This document shows, piece after piece, positions 1 to 11,837 of a stretch of DNA of 20,566 nucleotides. The notes under the pieces are model-generated. The model was not told the origin of the DNA, searched no databases, and saw only the letters and a list, made by a program, of their open reading frames with translations. The position numbers and the translations under genes are program-made. This stretch comes from Saccoglossus kowalevskii (taxonomy: Eukaryota > Hemichordata > Enteropneusta > Harrimaniidae), in NCBI RefSeq assembly GCF_000003605.2, contig NW_003147279.1, positions 229,361 to 249,926 on the forward strand. Direction: 5' to 3'. How positions within the stretch are numbered: the first letter of the stretch is position 1; each line of letters starts with the position of its first letter.

Positions 1-2822
1 GTAAAATCAGCATTAACTTTTATAACTAGGAATGTTGTAATATATGTAGCACATGTACTTATAAATGTATGACAAAGGTGTGTCTGTGGTCAAAATTAGT
101 CATACATATTCATAAATAAATAAATAAATACAGTGTTTGGTTTATGCACACTTCTATATTTACTCTATATTTTGTGGTCACTACTAATATTTGTGAAACA
201 TTGGTTGAATCTTACTGAAAAATAATTATTTTCAACAAATCTTTCCGACATATATATGCATGCATTTAATTGCACATAGATGTCACAACATAGGGAGAGT
301 GTACAGGTTATTGAATTTTTTTTTTTTTATTGACAGGGGTGTAATACAGTAATAATTTTGGATAATATATTTCCATGTAATCATGTACTGTAGTTGTAAA
401 TCCTTCTAAGTTCTACCCTTATTTTGTTACATAGCAAAGTATTCATGTTACTTTGTACTGACTTTCATACTTGTTACAGCATGAATACAGGGAATTTTGG
501 TGCATCAAGTATGAATCCATTTGACCATCTTTAGCACCTCAAATTGACAATTATTTCTCAAAATGTTGGGCTTCAGATAACTCAACACATCTCAAAGTGA
601 TTGTCAAATTGCATTATATCTGTATTTTCTGGCGCAGAAGAAAAGTTGTAACATGTTACATGGCTATTGTACTCTAAACTGCCAACACTACTGTGTGTTC
701 TCCATAACAATGCCTCTACGTAAGACAATACCTATTGTGCCCCAGACAGCCGTGAAATGTACAGATTTCAACCTAACAATGGAATTTATCCTCAATATTA
801 GCCATCTTTTCTTCAAATTTAAAGTTATGCTTTAACAGAAAACAAATATTTTAGATTTGGATAGCATTATAAGTTTTATAGGCATGCTATCAGTTTTATA
901 TATTCAAGTTACTATGTAAATTTGTTGGAATCGTGCCAAGATTCTTCAAATGCTATCTGTGTCATGAAGGTCAAATAGTTCTTTTGGCTATTGAAGAATA
1001 TACGCAATTGACCAAACTTCAGTTCACCACTTTTTTTCAAGATGTCTGAATGAAAGATAACGGTGTGTATTGCGTTGTCTGATTTATCTGAGACAGGTAT
1101 ATGGTTATTACATTATGGTACCATGTATAGATCTTTCTAAAACAGGTATGTGTTAAATTTTGAGTGGGACATTATCAGAATGCAGCACCTTTGCGACACA
1201 CCCCTCCATTAGTCAGATAGCTCTGAAATGGATACCTGTTTGTCGCATATATACATGTACAAAATATAGTATCTTTCTTGCATGTCTCTCAGCCATCTTA
1301 TGCTTTAATTCAACACTGATTTCAGAGTTACTAAATCAGCTGGAGTTTATTAGATTTGCTATAGTCAGTCAGCTGAACAGAAAATAACATAAAGCTACTG
1401 AAATGACTAACTTTTATGAATGCTACATGTACATGAGTGGAGGCTGAGTCTTTCAGCTTAGATTTTGTGGAAAACTATAATTACAGAAGTGTATCAATGT
1501 GACAACATTTAAATTTAAATATACCAGTAAATTGAGTTGGTTACATTCAGTCTATCCGGTCAGTTGGAAGATGCTCTATGGTGAATGGTTGAGCATGGAA
1601 GAATAAAGTGCATGTCTTCTAATTGATATCATGTGACCTGACACAGTGCCTATATCTAACAACTGAATTTGTATGTTTGATAAGAACATGAACTGTTTTC
1701 ATTGCACCTTTATCTTTTTCTTATACTTATACAAAAAAAAAATGTATGTAATCCCCTCTCACTTAGTTTAATGTTCCTGTACATAAATAGGCTTTTCTGC
1801 TTTAGTATACTTACCATCACCCATGTGTACTCAGCTCCTTGTTAGCAAACACTAAAGTCATTCTGAGGATAGTGCTGCATTCAGTCAAAAAGTTTCATTA
1901 TAGAGAATTATGCGTATTTGGGGGGATGGGGGTGGGTGGATGCCAAACATTTTTTGCTATTGCTCAGTCGTACAACATTGTCTTAAAAAATACCCATGAC
2001 TGTTTGTGTAAGAACAGTTTAACTGAATGTAACACAGGCTTCAAATAATAAGTACTGTAAACCATTTAATTTTTGCTGTTTGTAATGTTTGTAATATCTC
2101 AATGTTATGATATTCAAAGAAATTTCCAGTGCTAAAAAATGTTGCTATTTCACAAAATTCAGGAAAACTTATCTCAAAAGTTTCTAGTATGTTGTTCATG
2201 AAACTGAAAAATGTCTTAGGTTTCATTTCTTCATAAATATAGTTTAAATTGCTTGTATACAATATACATATAAAGTCAAGCACACATTCCTAAAGTGGCA
2301 TTTTTTACAAATATCTGTTAATGTTTAGGATAAACTGTGTTCTTTGCTGCCATTGTCATAGCCAGAAATTCCTGTTCTGAAGCTACTTTTGTTGACTTTT
2401 TTTATTCTGTTAGCAAACTCTTTTACTCTATACTATTTGAATAATGCGTATTGTTTAAATCTTGTTTCAGTCAGAGTCCATTAGGCACTCACCATGCTTT
2501 TAATCATTCTTATTGTTGGTTTGTGGTCCGTGTCACATGTGATGTTAGTACAACCCATCAACATACCATGGTATTTTAACCCTTTGAATTCCTCTCACAA
2601 TGTCCAGTAACTTTTATTATTAATGATCATAACAAACAGTGTTGTCTGTTGCTGACTTAGCCGTCAACACTTTCTACATGTAAGCATTTGAGTGCAATCC
2701 ATGATGAGATCAGTGAATCAACAGGTGTCTTTTTTTTATTTTAGTGAGTGTAGGTGTGTCAACTGAATGCAAGTCAGTAAGCACTGAATGTGAGTCAGTG
2801 TGCTCACTTTATGTTGATTTCT
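1..2822. other. Gene-free AT-rich stretch
   Basis: Only short, low-complexity open frames occur, with no conserved motif or splice context. It holds a TAAA microsatellite (113-130), a T-run (318-330), an A-run near 1733-1742 and three TACATGTA palindromes (1252, 1424, 2675). A stretch near 2051-2078 (TACTGTAAACCATTTAATTT) resembles the left end of the hairpin element at 8187 and may be a decayed fragment. Confidence 0.7.
113..130. repeat. TAAA microsatellite
   Basis: Four and a half perfect TAAA units. Confidence 0.9.
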
Positions 2823-3132
2823 CATTCCTTGGTTTTCCACTTCTTGATTCCCAACTCCTTGATTTTTTATTATCTAGTTTTCCATTCAATGTTCTCCCAT
2901 TCTTTGGTTTTCCATTCCTTGGTTTGCCACTCTTTGGTTTTCCATACCTTGGTTTCCCATACCTTGGTTTCCCACTCTTCAATTTCTCACTAATTTGTTT
3001 TCCATTCCTTGGTTTTCCACTCCTGGATTTCCCACTTGTTCTTCCTCTCCTTTGTTTTCCATTTCTTCATTTCCTATTCTTTTGTTTTCCATTACCTGTC
3101 TCCTCTTCTTGGTATTCCATTCCTTGGTTTGT
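2823..3132 (+). repeat. Degenerate 15-bp pyrimidine-rich tandem repeat, about 21 units
   Basis: The consensus is CATTCCTTGGTTTTC, with units starting at 2823, 2838, 2853 and so on at a strict 15-bp step to about 3032. Two units of odd length (27 and 28 bp) follow, and the array ends with a near-consensus unit at 3118-3132. Two units (2943 and 2958) are identical, while most carry 2-5 changes. Because 15 is a multiple of three, two plus-strand frames stay open and read as FLGFP- or HSLVF-type repeats. That is a by-product of the repeat, not evidence of a protein. The array is strongly strand-asymmetric (C+T on plus). Confidence 0.9.
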
Positions 3133-4108
3133 AATTTGTAAGAACAGTATTTGATTTTTTCCCAAAAATAAATGTGTAAAAATTGTTTTAGAAATCTTGT
3201 GATAAATGTACCTATTCAATGATTAAGTGAGTACCAATTGAGTACCACACTTGTTGTGTTTTCAGTCTACATTGTACTGACCAGCTCAGGACAGCCTGTG
3301 GGGACGTCTTTATTACAATGATACCAAACCATGCAGAAATTAGTCTTTGGTCTTCTCCAGTGATTTATGTGACCAGACACAAATCTAAGATTACTTTTAT
3401 TTATAGTGGTTAGTTTATCTGAAGCAATTCCCAGAAGAGATAAGTAATAAGGTAAAGACGTTAACATTGTTGTGTCTGTGGAATTTATTACCTAAAAAAT
3501 ATTCTTGAGCATGAGGTAAGAGGATAGAGTAGAAGGACATTTAAGTCTGTATATCTACTTTTAAGTCAGTGTTATTGTTCTCATTCATGCCTTGACCACT
3601 CAGCTGAACTGGGTTTTAAATGTTTTGATCACAAATATGTTTTTGCAATCCCTGTCAATAAGCGCCATTAATAAAGGTTGACATAGGACAACAATCTTAC
3701 ATTACCATGACGACTAATTTTTACTATTAAATTAACAAATGAACCAAAATAGAAATTCAAGTTTCACTTCTGGGTTTCTATACAACTGAAAGCCAAAAAC
3801 AAATTAAAAACATTGTAGTGGTCAAGTAAATTGTCTGGTTTCTATAGTTTGTCAAGTGGCAGCACTCTGCTATTCCTAAGACATGCATGGTTGGTATACA
3901 CTATTTGTAATAATCAATTCCCTCCATGTGACACTCAGTTCACACTTGTTTAGAGCCAGCCTGATGTCTGTCAAGAGATCATGTCAGAACCAATCTCCCA
4001 CTACCTACTCTACTTGTAAGTTCAGACCGTCTCTTCTAAAGAACTTCATCAAAATACCGGCACATATGTACTGTTACAATGAATACTCTGTAATTATTAT
4101 ACATCTGT

Positions 4109-4133
4109 CACTGTAACGCTATAAGTTACAGTG
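4109..4133. repeat. Perfect 9-bp inverted repeat (hairpin)
   Basis: CACTGTAAC and GTTACAGTG are separated by seven bases (GCTATAA). A second, imperfect GTG-CCG/CGG-GCAC hairpin follows at about 4132-4157. This may be the remains of a small foldback element or chance; no other copy was seen. Confidence 0.5.
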
Positions 4134-4260
4134 TGCCGTAATTTTGCGGTATTGCACTGTGTATTCTCATCCTACCATATTAGGAAATGCGAATTCAAAA
4201 TATGGAACGATTAAACGCATCCCTAATAATAAATACAAACATGACTGCCCCCAGGGTTTG

Positions 4261-4272
4261 ACACACACACAC
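4261..4272. repeat. AC microsatellite
   Basis: Six AC units. Confidence 0.85.
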
Positions 4273-5240
4273 AAAGAAGTTTGTTAAATATGTTCGAAAC
4301 TTTTTGGATTTTGGATTTTGGTATTCCTATGATGTACACTTGGGAGGAAAAGATGGATAATAAGGTTATGACAAAGATATTGCAAAGTATGCACAAAGAC
4401 AGTACAACTGACATGCAGAAGAGGTCGATGTGACCACATATCTTATATTATATTAAGCTAATCGTAGGAAAAATAGAAAGATAAGTTGTTCAACACTTTC
4501 AGATATCTGTTGTGTTGATCACTGTGGAGCATAATGTTTTAAATTTCCAGGGCTGTGTAGGTAACTTTCAAATTTCACCAACCCTGCTAGAAAGTTAACA
4601 GCCATGTATTAAGGATTATTTTCAAATAATCCCAAATTAGAGTTACTTTACTTAGCTGTAGATAGTCTGAATGTCAGATCTGTATTCTGAGTATGGAAAA
4701 AATTGTGTTTTTTATAGTTTTAATTCAAACCGACCATAAAACAATTTTACCACACCCTCAGGCATGTATAGTTTTATCTTTCATTGACCTGACTAGAAAG
4801 TCACTTTTCTTTGATGTATCAGCAGACAGTAGTTTCACACACTGCTATGCTATGGAGTGCTTGTTTCTAATTTGTTCTAAATCATGTAAAACTTGTGCTT
4901 GTTCAAGTTGTTCATGTAATTGCAATTAATATCTAAAATAATGAATAAATATTTTTTGCATATTGTGTAATCTAAAATTGCAGCAGAATGTCTCTGATAT
5001 CATCTACTCATTTTTCGAATAGCAGTTTCTCATAAAGGCGGAAATAGTAAAACCAAAATTGTGGGACAAACCTAAAAAAGAAAAAAAAAAACGTTGGAAT
5101 TCCTATATTTATATTAACCGACCATATGGAAGCTGTAAATATGAATACCACAATAACATCGATGTCCACACACTGCATGTACCAGCATATCTACATGTCA
5201 CATCTCAAACAAAAAATATGGGTGATTCCATTGTCAAACT

Positions 5241-5251
5241 GGGGGGGGGGG
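5241..5251. repeat. Run of 11 G
   Basis: Unbroken G homopolymer in an AT-rich context. Its length is likely to vary between individuals and between assemblies. Confidence 0.9.
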
Positions 5252-5419
5252 TGATATGTAAATAGTGTGTAAATTACATAGTATATTCTAATTGCAACCT
5301 TTGTTTTTAAATTTATAATTTTTTTTTACTATACTATTTATAACTGGTTAATTATTGCTGTCCTTTGTAGGTTTATTTTATTAGTCTTCTTTTATTAGTT
5401 CTTCTCAATCCCCAGCCAT

Positions 5420-5447
5420 ATTGGTAGGTTATGTGACGTTTTCCAAT
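5420..5447 (+). promoter_or_regulatory. CCAAT / CRE-half-site / CCAAT cluster, possible promoter
   Basis: ATTGG (reverse CCAAT) at 5420-5424, TGACGT at 5434-5439 and CCAAT at 5443-5447 lie within 28 bp. A consensus donor, TTG|GTAAGT, follows with its cut after 5585, so 5' UTR sequence of about 5480-5585 could be the upstream non-coding exon that the start exon needs. No TATA box or CpG enrichment is visible. This is an inference from motif spacing only. Confidence 0.15.
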
Positions 5448-5794
5448 GGTTGATAAGTGACATTCACAACATGTCTAACCAGTCTAGTTTACTTTCTCAT
5501 TTTCAAATCACGGACTCTATACCTGTCATTGGACTTGAAGATTGGATCTTTGTCTACACTTTCACTGAATTATAACTGTTCATTGGTAAGTCTGTGTGAA
5601 CACACACATACACACTCATTTTGAAAGGTACATTGTGTTCAAGGAGACAACATGTAATATCACAATTGACATGAATTGTGTGCTTTATAAATATAGTAAC
5701 ATGTAAATGCATGTCACTTGTTATCACCTAACTGGCTTCATCACCCACGATAACATCCATTCCTATAGTTATAATCAAGTGAGTATTGGCTACT

Positions 5795-5810
5795 CTACAT
5801 GTACATGTAG
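5795..5810. repeat. Perfect 16-bp palindrome of two overlapping TACATGTA
   Basis: CTACATGTACATGTAG equals its own reverse complement. It is the densest spot of the TACATGTA motif that recurs across 1-12 kb. Confidence 0.8.
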
Positions 5811-7470
5811 ATCTGTTTACTAGGCTGAATTGGTTGGTACCTGATAGTGTCAGTATAGGGCACTGAATTTATTATAATCCATTATATGAATCTTACTAGA
5901 ACTAAATAGAAAAGGGATGGATCTATATATTTGTCACATCTGTATTACATTTAGTTGATATTGTTGTATATTGTACTGTGTTAGTAGGGGGTACTATATA
6001 ATCTGACACTTTCTCAATAACTGTTCCTGTCATTCTAGTGTATTAGATAAATAATACAAGTACATCTTTAATTTTCATACATGCATGCATTGGTGTAGTA
6101 CAAACATAATTTTCAATTTCATTGTGTTGCTAATGTTGTCATGCTTTCCAAGACAGTCGCCCAATTTGTTCGACCATCTCATTATAATATTAAGTAGGTC
6201 ATTCCTCTTTATACACACATACATGTACATTTAAAGTACATTGGATGCCTTGCCAGTCAAAATTCTCCATCCTTGTTTAAAATACAGAAAATAACACTCT
6301 GGTTGTCCTGAAATATTAAGATGCTGCTACAATGCATACTGGACCTCCCTTTTTTCAGAAAGTTTTGTGTTGTTGGATGAAGTCTTATAGTGTTTATATA
6401 TGACAAGTACCATATTCATCAGCCGTAGACCTTTCACAACTACATTGTGCTATAGGTGGTGTGTGCTATTATGGTGACTTTAGTTATACAGACATAGGTA
6501 TTCTCAATCAAAGGAACAGAGGTTTCTTTCATTACTGACAATAACACCCATCATAAAATCAGATGCTCTCTTGTAATCAATAACATTTAGTGAGGGAATA
6601 ACAAGCATTTTTACTGACACACAGATTTAGTACAGTTGCATATCAGACTTAGTACAATTTTAATTCCATATCAAGTTTATTGGTGTCAATCATATCTATG
6701 GTTTTTGTTGGTGTTTATTTGGATGAAAATGAAGTTCATGTTTTTTATATGAACATCGCATTGTTGTTGAACTGATTACATAGTAATTTTATTTGTTCAT
6801 ATATTGTGAAGATATCCGCTTGATCACCTATTGGACTTAGAAAAGCAACTTAAAATTACATCCAGTATGTACCAAACTATAGGATTATCTTATGCCTGGT
6901 AACTCTCACCTCATTCACAATTACAGGATAGCTGTGTTGTCACTCCAACAGTCAACTATACCAATAAGCCATGGAAAAATGGGAAATTTTGTAGCACATT
7001 GATATAGTGTGTCAGTGGTTTTCTTCACAAATACAAAATTACATTGTACATACATTCAGTTGATAATGCTAATATACTCGGTAATGGTACTGTGTTGTTC
7101 TGCATGAAATTACTGTATCTTTTCACTAGACTCACATTTGTCATCCGGTCAGAGTTTTTAATGGGCCGGCCCGAAAGTAACAGTCATATGCAGCTTAATT
7201 TTAATTTATCCTCTAGCTAGCAAACCTATAAATTTATATGACTGTGTTCTATTTTTACATTCACTCATGACACACCTGACATAGTCATCGCATATTTACT
7301 ATTATTGCTGCCATTATTTGTCAAATTGGTTGCAGGTAGGTGCTGTTTAATGTTAACCTGAACCACAGAACAACATACTGAGGGAATACTTTTCACAGAC
7401 ATGGTGAATTGATATATTTACATGTAGCTTATGCCATAATCCACACGTTTACATTATTCACTAGAAAAGG

Positions 7471-7870
7471 TAGACTGGCTCAATCGTGACAAATTTATTG
7501 TTTTATATGATTTTCCCTCAAAGACTGAATTTGTAGAATCTCTTTCATTGATGCGAAATTTCCACAACTGGTCTATTCTGCCTATTTGTGTCGTCACCAC
7601 GTTTTTGAGGTGATAAATATGCTAATACACAGCATGAATTGTAAGTGCCGCCAACCAATAAGAAAGGCAGTGTTTAGGCCAATCTATTCTACACAAGCGT
7701 GGCCTGACACATCTTTTGCACAAGCGTACACCTATTTTCCTCTTTAGGAAATGTTCCAATCCCGGGTTTCATAGCATCACTGCATATCATGAATAATTAT
7801 TAATAGCAATGAATACACCTCAGAATAGACCAGTCGTGGTAATTTAGAATTAAGAAAGAATGGAATTGTA
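7471..7870 (+). mobile_element. MITE copy 1, right end lost
   Basis: It starts with TAGACTGGCTCAATCGTGAC, the diverged left terminus of the element at 8533. It shares ordered blocks with that copy, including TTTTATATGATT, CTGGTCTAT, ACCAATAAGAA, TCCCGGGTT, CAGAATAGACCAGTC and TTAAGAAAGAAT. After about 7870 the outer right terminal repeat is absent. It is non-coding and in the same orientation as copy 2, 660 bp away. The right boundary is approximate. Confidence 0.75.
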
Positions 7871-8186
7871 ATTATCTTAAACTCATTACTAAGGTTTATA
7901 ACCTGCATTTTAAATAATTAATATAATTTTCTCTGAATGAGAAGTGTGTTGTTTTATAGTAAAAATCCTTGAAATACAGGAGACAGCTGAACAAGTTTCC
8001 TGTTTTGTATGTCAATTATGGTAACCTGATTTAACTTACTGAACTAGTCAATTGCAGTTTGACTTTCCTGTTGACTGACTTGTTCAGCTCTCGTTGGTTT
8101 ACCATAGTTACACCGCTGCAGTTACTAACTCACTCAGGTGACCTCACTAGGGTGACCTCACTGGCCAAACTCTGCCTTGGGTCATA
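7871..8186. other. Gene-free spacer between repeat elements
   Basis: AT-rich sequence with a short internal repeat of GTGACCTCACT (around 8139 and 8152). No exon or RNA gene is seen. Confidence 0.6.
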
Positions 8187-8336
8187 TACTGTAAAATATT
8201 TTATTTTTGCTTGGAATTTATTTTTGCTGAATAGGTTATTCAGTGAAAATAAAATCCAGTGAGATCCATACAAAATGCCCAAAAAGTCTTTTCAGCAAAA
8301 ATTAATTCCAGCTAAAATAAATTTTATAATATGTAC
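8187..8336. mobile_element. Hairpin (foldback) element, about 150 bp
   Basis: The left arm TACTGTAAAATATTTTATTT, continuing through GGAATTTATTTTTGCTGA, pairs with the right arm, whose reverse complement reads TTTATTTTAGCTGGAATT then AATTTTTGCTGA. The middle, AAAATAAAATCCAGTGAG to CCCAAAAAGTCTTTTCA, is shared with a second copy at 11751-11837. It has no coding capacity, so it is probably a non-autonomous DNA element. It sits between the two MITE copies. Confidence 0.65.
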
Positions 8337-8532
8337 TATTGATACTACATGTATTGTGAAGTTTGGAACTTTTTTCAATTGTTTCCAAGAATCATCATTT
8401 TGAGTATTTCTCTTATGAAGTCAGAGAAGATAATTTATTAAAAGATAGCTGTATGAGATGGATACATGAGGAAGGCATCGCAGCTGAGTCTAACAGACTT
8501 GAATCTCATTTTAGAGAATGCAGGGATTGCCA

Positions 8533-8905
8533 TAGACTGGCCCAGTTGTGGCAATATTCTTGTTTTATATGATTATTCCTTTTGAACGAGTTTGTACAAT
8601 CTCTCGCGTTGATGCAAAATTTCGACATCTGGTCTATATTTTGCACCACATTATGCTAATGAGTAGCATTTTTTAATAATTGTAAAGTGCCGACCAATAA
8701 GAATGGCAGTTTTTGGCCTGATTGGTTCTACGCAACTATGCACGTGTGGTCTGATGCGTAGAATCTTTTGCGCAAGTGTTCCATTCCCGGGTTCCATAAA
8801 GTCACTGCATATTATGAATGCCTCAGAATAGACCAGTCATAGTTATTTTGCATCAGACCAAGGTTTAAGAAAGAATTATAAAATTGCCACGACTGGGCCA
8901 GTCTA
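8533..8905 (+). mobile_element. MITE copy 2, complete, TA-flanked (Tc1/mariner-like)
   Basis: The element is bounded by TA on both sides (8533-8534 and 8904-8905). The left terminus GACTGGCCCAGTTGTGGCAA matches the reverse complement of the right terminus, GACTGGCCCAGTCGTGGCAA, with one difference in 20. A second inner inverted pair (TGATGCAAAAT...CTGGTCTAT near 8614-8637 against its complement near 8823-8860) makes each arm about 100 bp long. The 373-bp length, absence of a transposase and TA ends suggest a MITE mobilised by a Tc1/mariner-type transposase. The TA target site is read from the sequence; the family assignment is inference. Confidence 0.8.
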
Positions 8906-9325
8906 GGATTGCCATCAATTGCCATTCTACTATAAATAATACTACCCATCTTAGTATAGAAATAGCTTGATGTATGCTACCTGTATGTTCTTCTAGGTGC
9001 CAAGAAATCTAGATATTCACAAATATTTACGGTACTACATTGTACTTCTTATACGTGTATTTGATGTTCAATGGTTCACAATAAATACTATGTTGTATTT
9101 ATTGTACATTGCAGCAATAACATTAAAATATTCTCAGTCCCTTACAACAGTTGTTGCCAAGGTGCAGTGGCATCAAGAGTTGTTATTGTAAGAATATTGA
9201 TTTAACTGTTATCAGGTCATGGTCTTATGTTGTTGTTGACCATATGTAGAATGATAAACCAACGTTTACCAACTTGAATTGTTGTAGGACCTGCGATCTC
9301 TGCCAAGTGTACAACAAAACTATCC

Positions 9326-9352
9326 CACAATTCACAATGATTTGGAATTGTG
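9326..9352. repeat. Perfect 8-bp inverted repeat
   Basis: CACAATTC and GAATTGTG with an 11-base spacer. It may be chance in AT-rich DNA. Confidence 0.4.
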
Positions 9353-11092
9353 ATGGTGACCCTTTTTATCAATTTTAAGTTATTTCTATTGACAAGAATG
9401 ACAAATAATTAAGATTGCTTTAAATCCATCCTAGTTTGTATTGGAATCTATTTTGAGTCACATTGTGAACAACCTGCTTAACGTAGTCATTGTCAAATTT
9501 ATGTCAGTGAAGTGTTTCTATGGCAACAATGGACACACATTGTTGTTTTTCATGGTTCAACACATTACAGAAAATTGTATATATTTTTTATTAATTGTAA
9601 AAACGAGTGATCCTATTCAATTCAGCTGAAAAGGAAATTATGCCTTTCATGAAGCGTTTTTTTTTCATAATGTTTGAGTCCTGGTATTCATAGTTTGTTG
9701 ATGCATAGTTAGTTCTGCTGTCAACCTGATGTGTGGCTGTGTGCTACTCAGTGCACATAATTATCCATAGCACCTTGTAGCAGTGAGTAACAGGTTATTA
9801 TGGGATAGCTGGAACTCTACCAGGTTGTATAGGTGTCTATCATTTGTGTTCCTACACTTGCAGTAGCTTAAGCTAAAAGATACAATGTGATGATTGGGGC
9901 TATTCATATTATTATCTTTGTTTGCCATCAATATTTCCATTTCTTGAAAATTGCAAGTCAGACTAGTTTTATATTTTCAAATGACAATTTTCTATTTACT
10001 TTGATAATAAGCTTTATTTTCAGAAGACAGACTGCTTGTTTGTTCATTTAAATTGTACTAGTACTGGTATGTTGTATGTTGGTGGACTTGATAATTCATA
10101 TATATGTATTACTGCTGATTTGTATCAAATTGACTAAAGTGCAAACTGTTTTTTTACCAAAATTATAGTACACTTTGAATTAATTCTATTGACGTTACAG
10201 CCTCATCTTCATATCCCCAATTTAAAATATTTAGTGCATATTGATTGAGTGTGAATATTTTGATGCAGGAAGATAAATACCTTACATTGTTGATATGTTG
10301 ATTGGTATATTACATACAGATATTGAAATAATACAGTTTATATATATGTTTTAAGGTTAATTAAGTGAGTTAATTGGTTATTGATTACTTGGTTGCAATG
10401 CTGCCTTGTAAAAAGCATTTCTGATGATAGCTTCAACTAATATTGTAAAAGCTGTTATTTGTACCGCTAAGGTAGTATGTGGTAAGGTAGTTAGTATTAA
10501 GAGTGGTTTTGCAAAGCAGGGCTTCATTAGTTTCACTATGTTATTTTTTAGTCTGAAGATGGCGTTTATTTGATGCAATAGATATCATGAATTAGGTTTG
10601 ATATCAATTGACAGCTATGTGTGTGTGAACACCTGGTGTAGTGGTCACATGCTGTATTGGTATCAGTAGATAAGCCCCTCATCATACACTAGGTAATGTG
10701 AGGTAACAGATGGTGGGTTAGTATAGGCATATGTACTCACTGGTATTATGTAGTCATTTATATACTGTTAGTCATACAGAATTAAGTGATGTCATAATTA
10801 TTAATAGTCTGGCTACAAAGATTCATATTAGAAGTGAAGGTGAGATCATTAGATCCAATACATGTATAAGTAATAGTAAGAGTAATATTTTATTGTATCT
10901 TAAGAAAATGAACATTTCTATGGGTAACAAAAACTAAAAAGTAATACATGTACTACAAGTACAAGTATCATTAGAAAAATTATGCAATTTAATTTTGTGT
11001 TGTGAAGCACCTGTTTACAAAACTTCCAATGCTTTGAATCAGTTCCTCATGTATAAGTAACAAATAGGCAGCTTATCAACATTTGCAATAAA

Positions 11093-11112
11093 AATAATAA
11101 TAATAATAATAA
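11093..11112. repeat. AAT microsatellite
   Basis: Six perfect AAT units plus a partial unit. Confidence 0.9.
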
Positions 11113-11750
11113 CTTTATTACATCCTTAGAAATACAGTGTTTTTATCAGTTTATAGCAACGAAGATGTATGTATACTTGTGTATACATGTAGTAATCAGA
11201 CTTCATCAGATACATGTAACATGTCTACTGGTGTGTTTTGTGGCGGCCGCTTCAGGTATGAGGGTATACAATTCACTGGTCACTCAGATATTTGTCTTGA
11301 TAGCTATGCTGGTTTTATTCATAACACAGTGTATTGGTGCAGCATGTTGTACATCTGTTCTCTGGTGAATTATTCTAATGAATAGTACCGTAATTAGCAC
11401 CTAAATGACTGTGTGTAAAATAATAGGTGTATCTGTTGTAATATAATTAGGCTATAGTGTCATGAACAGTGTTTGCTGCTATCGAATTGATACATTTGTA
11501 ATCATAAAGAGTTATTTATAAAATACAGTACATTTATGTCGGTATAAACATGGCGTATATTTTCCTGTCATTTAAATGCAGTGAGAGGAAATGAAAAATA
11601 CTTTATGTAGTGCATGACTACAAAGTACATCCAACTAATACTGTATCTTCATAACTCATGTATGTACACTGTGTACTGAAGAGATGATTTAATGAAAACA
11701 AATCTAGTGAATATACCTTTTTTCGTACATTTTACATTCAACTGATCAAA

Positions 11751-11837
11751 AATCAGTGAAAATAAAATTCTGTATAAAACACCCAAAAACCTTTTCATTG
11801 AAAATTAATTCAAGGTAAAATAAAGTATTTTACAGTA
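11751..11837. mobile_element. Truncated second copy of the hairpin element
   Basis: Starting at AATCAGTGAAAATAAAATTC it follows the copy at 8187-8336 through CCCAAAAACCTTTTCA, AAAATTAATTCAAGGTAAAATAAA and the end TATTTTACAGTA, which complements the left end TACTGTAAAATA. The left arm is missing. Same orientation as the first copy. Confidence 0.6.

Larger units (their letters stand above)
3133..7470. other. Gene-free AT-rich stretch
   Basis: There is no supportable exon or RNA gene. It holds small features listed separately: a hairpin at 4109-4133, an AC microsatellite at 4261-4272, a G-run at 5241-5251, a CCAAT/CRE-like cluster near 5420-5447, a 16-bp palindrome at 5795-5810, and TACATGTA at 6220 and 7419. 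The short open frames here (for example 4693-4929) look random. Confidence 0.7.

Noticed and set aside
2744-3154. 136-codon plus-strand frame with FLGFP-type repeats resembling a membrane protein
   Set aside because: It is explained by a 15-bp tandem repeat whose period is a multiple of three. There is no signal, splice context or conserved domain.
4693-4929. 78-codon plus-strand frame with a Cys-rich tail
   Set aside because: AT-rich, single short frame with no homology I recognise and no promoter or splice signals.
8363-8572. 69-codon plus-strand frame ending in RDCHRLAQLWQYSC
   Set aside because: Its end overlaps the left terminus of a MITE. There is no splice context or recognisable domain.
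11137-11385. Two overlapping plus-strand frames around a GCGGCCGC site with a donor-like CAGGTATGA
   Set aside because: Neither frame resembles a known protein. No convincing acceptor precedes it and the site is isolated.
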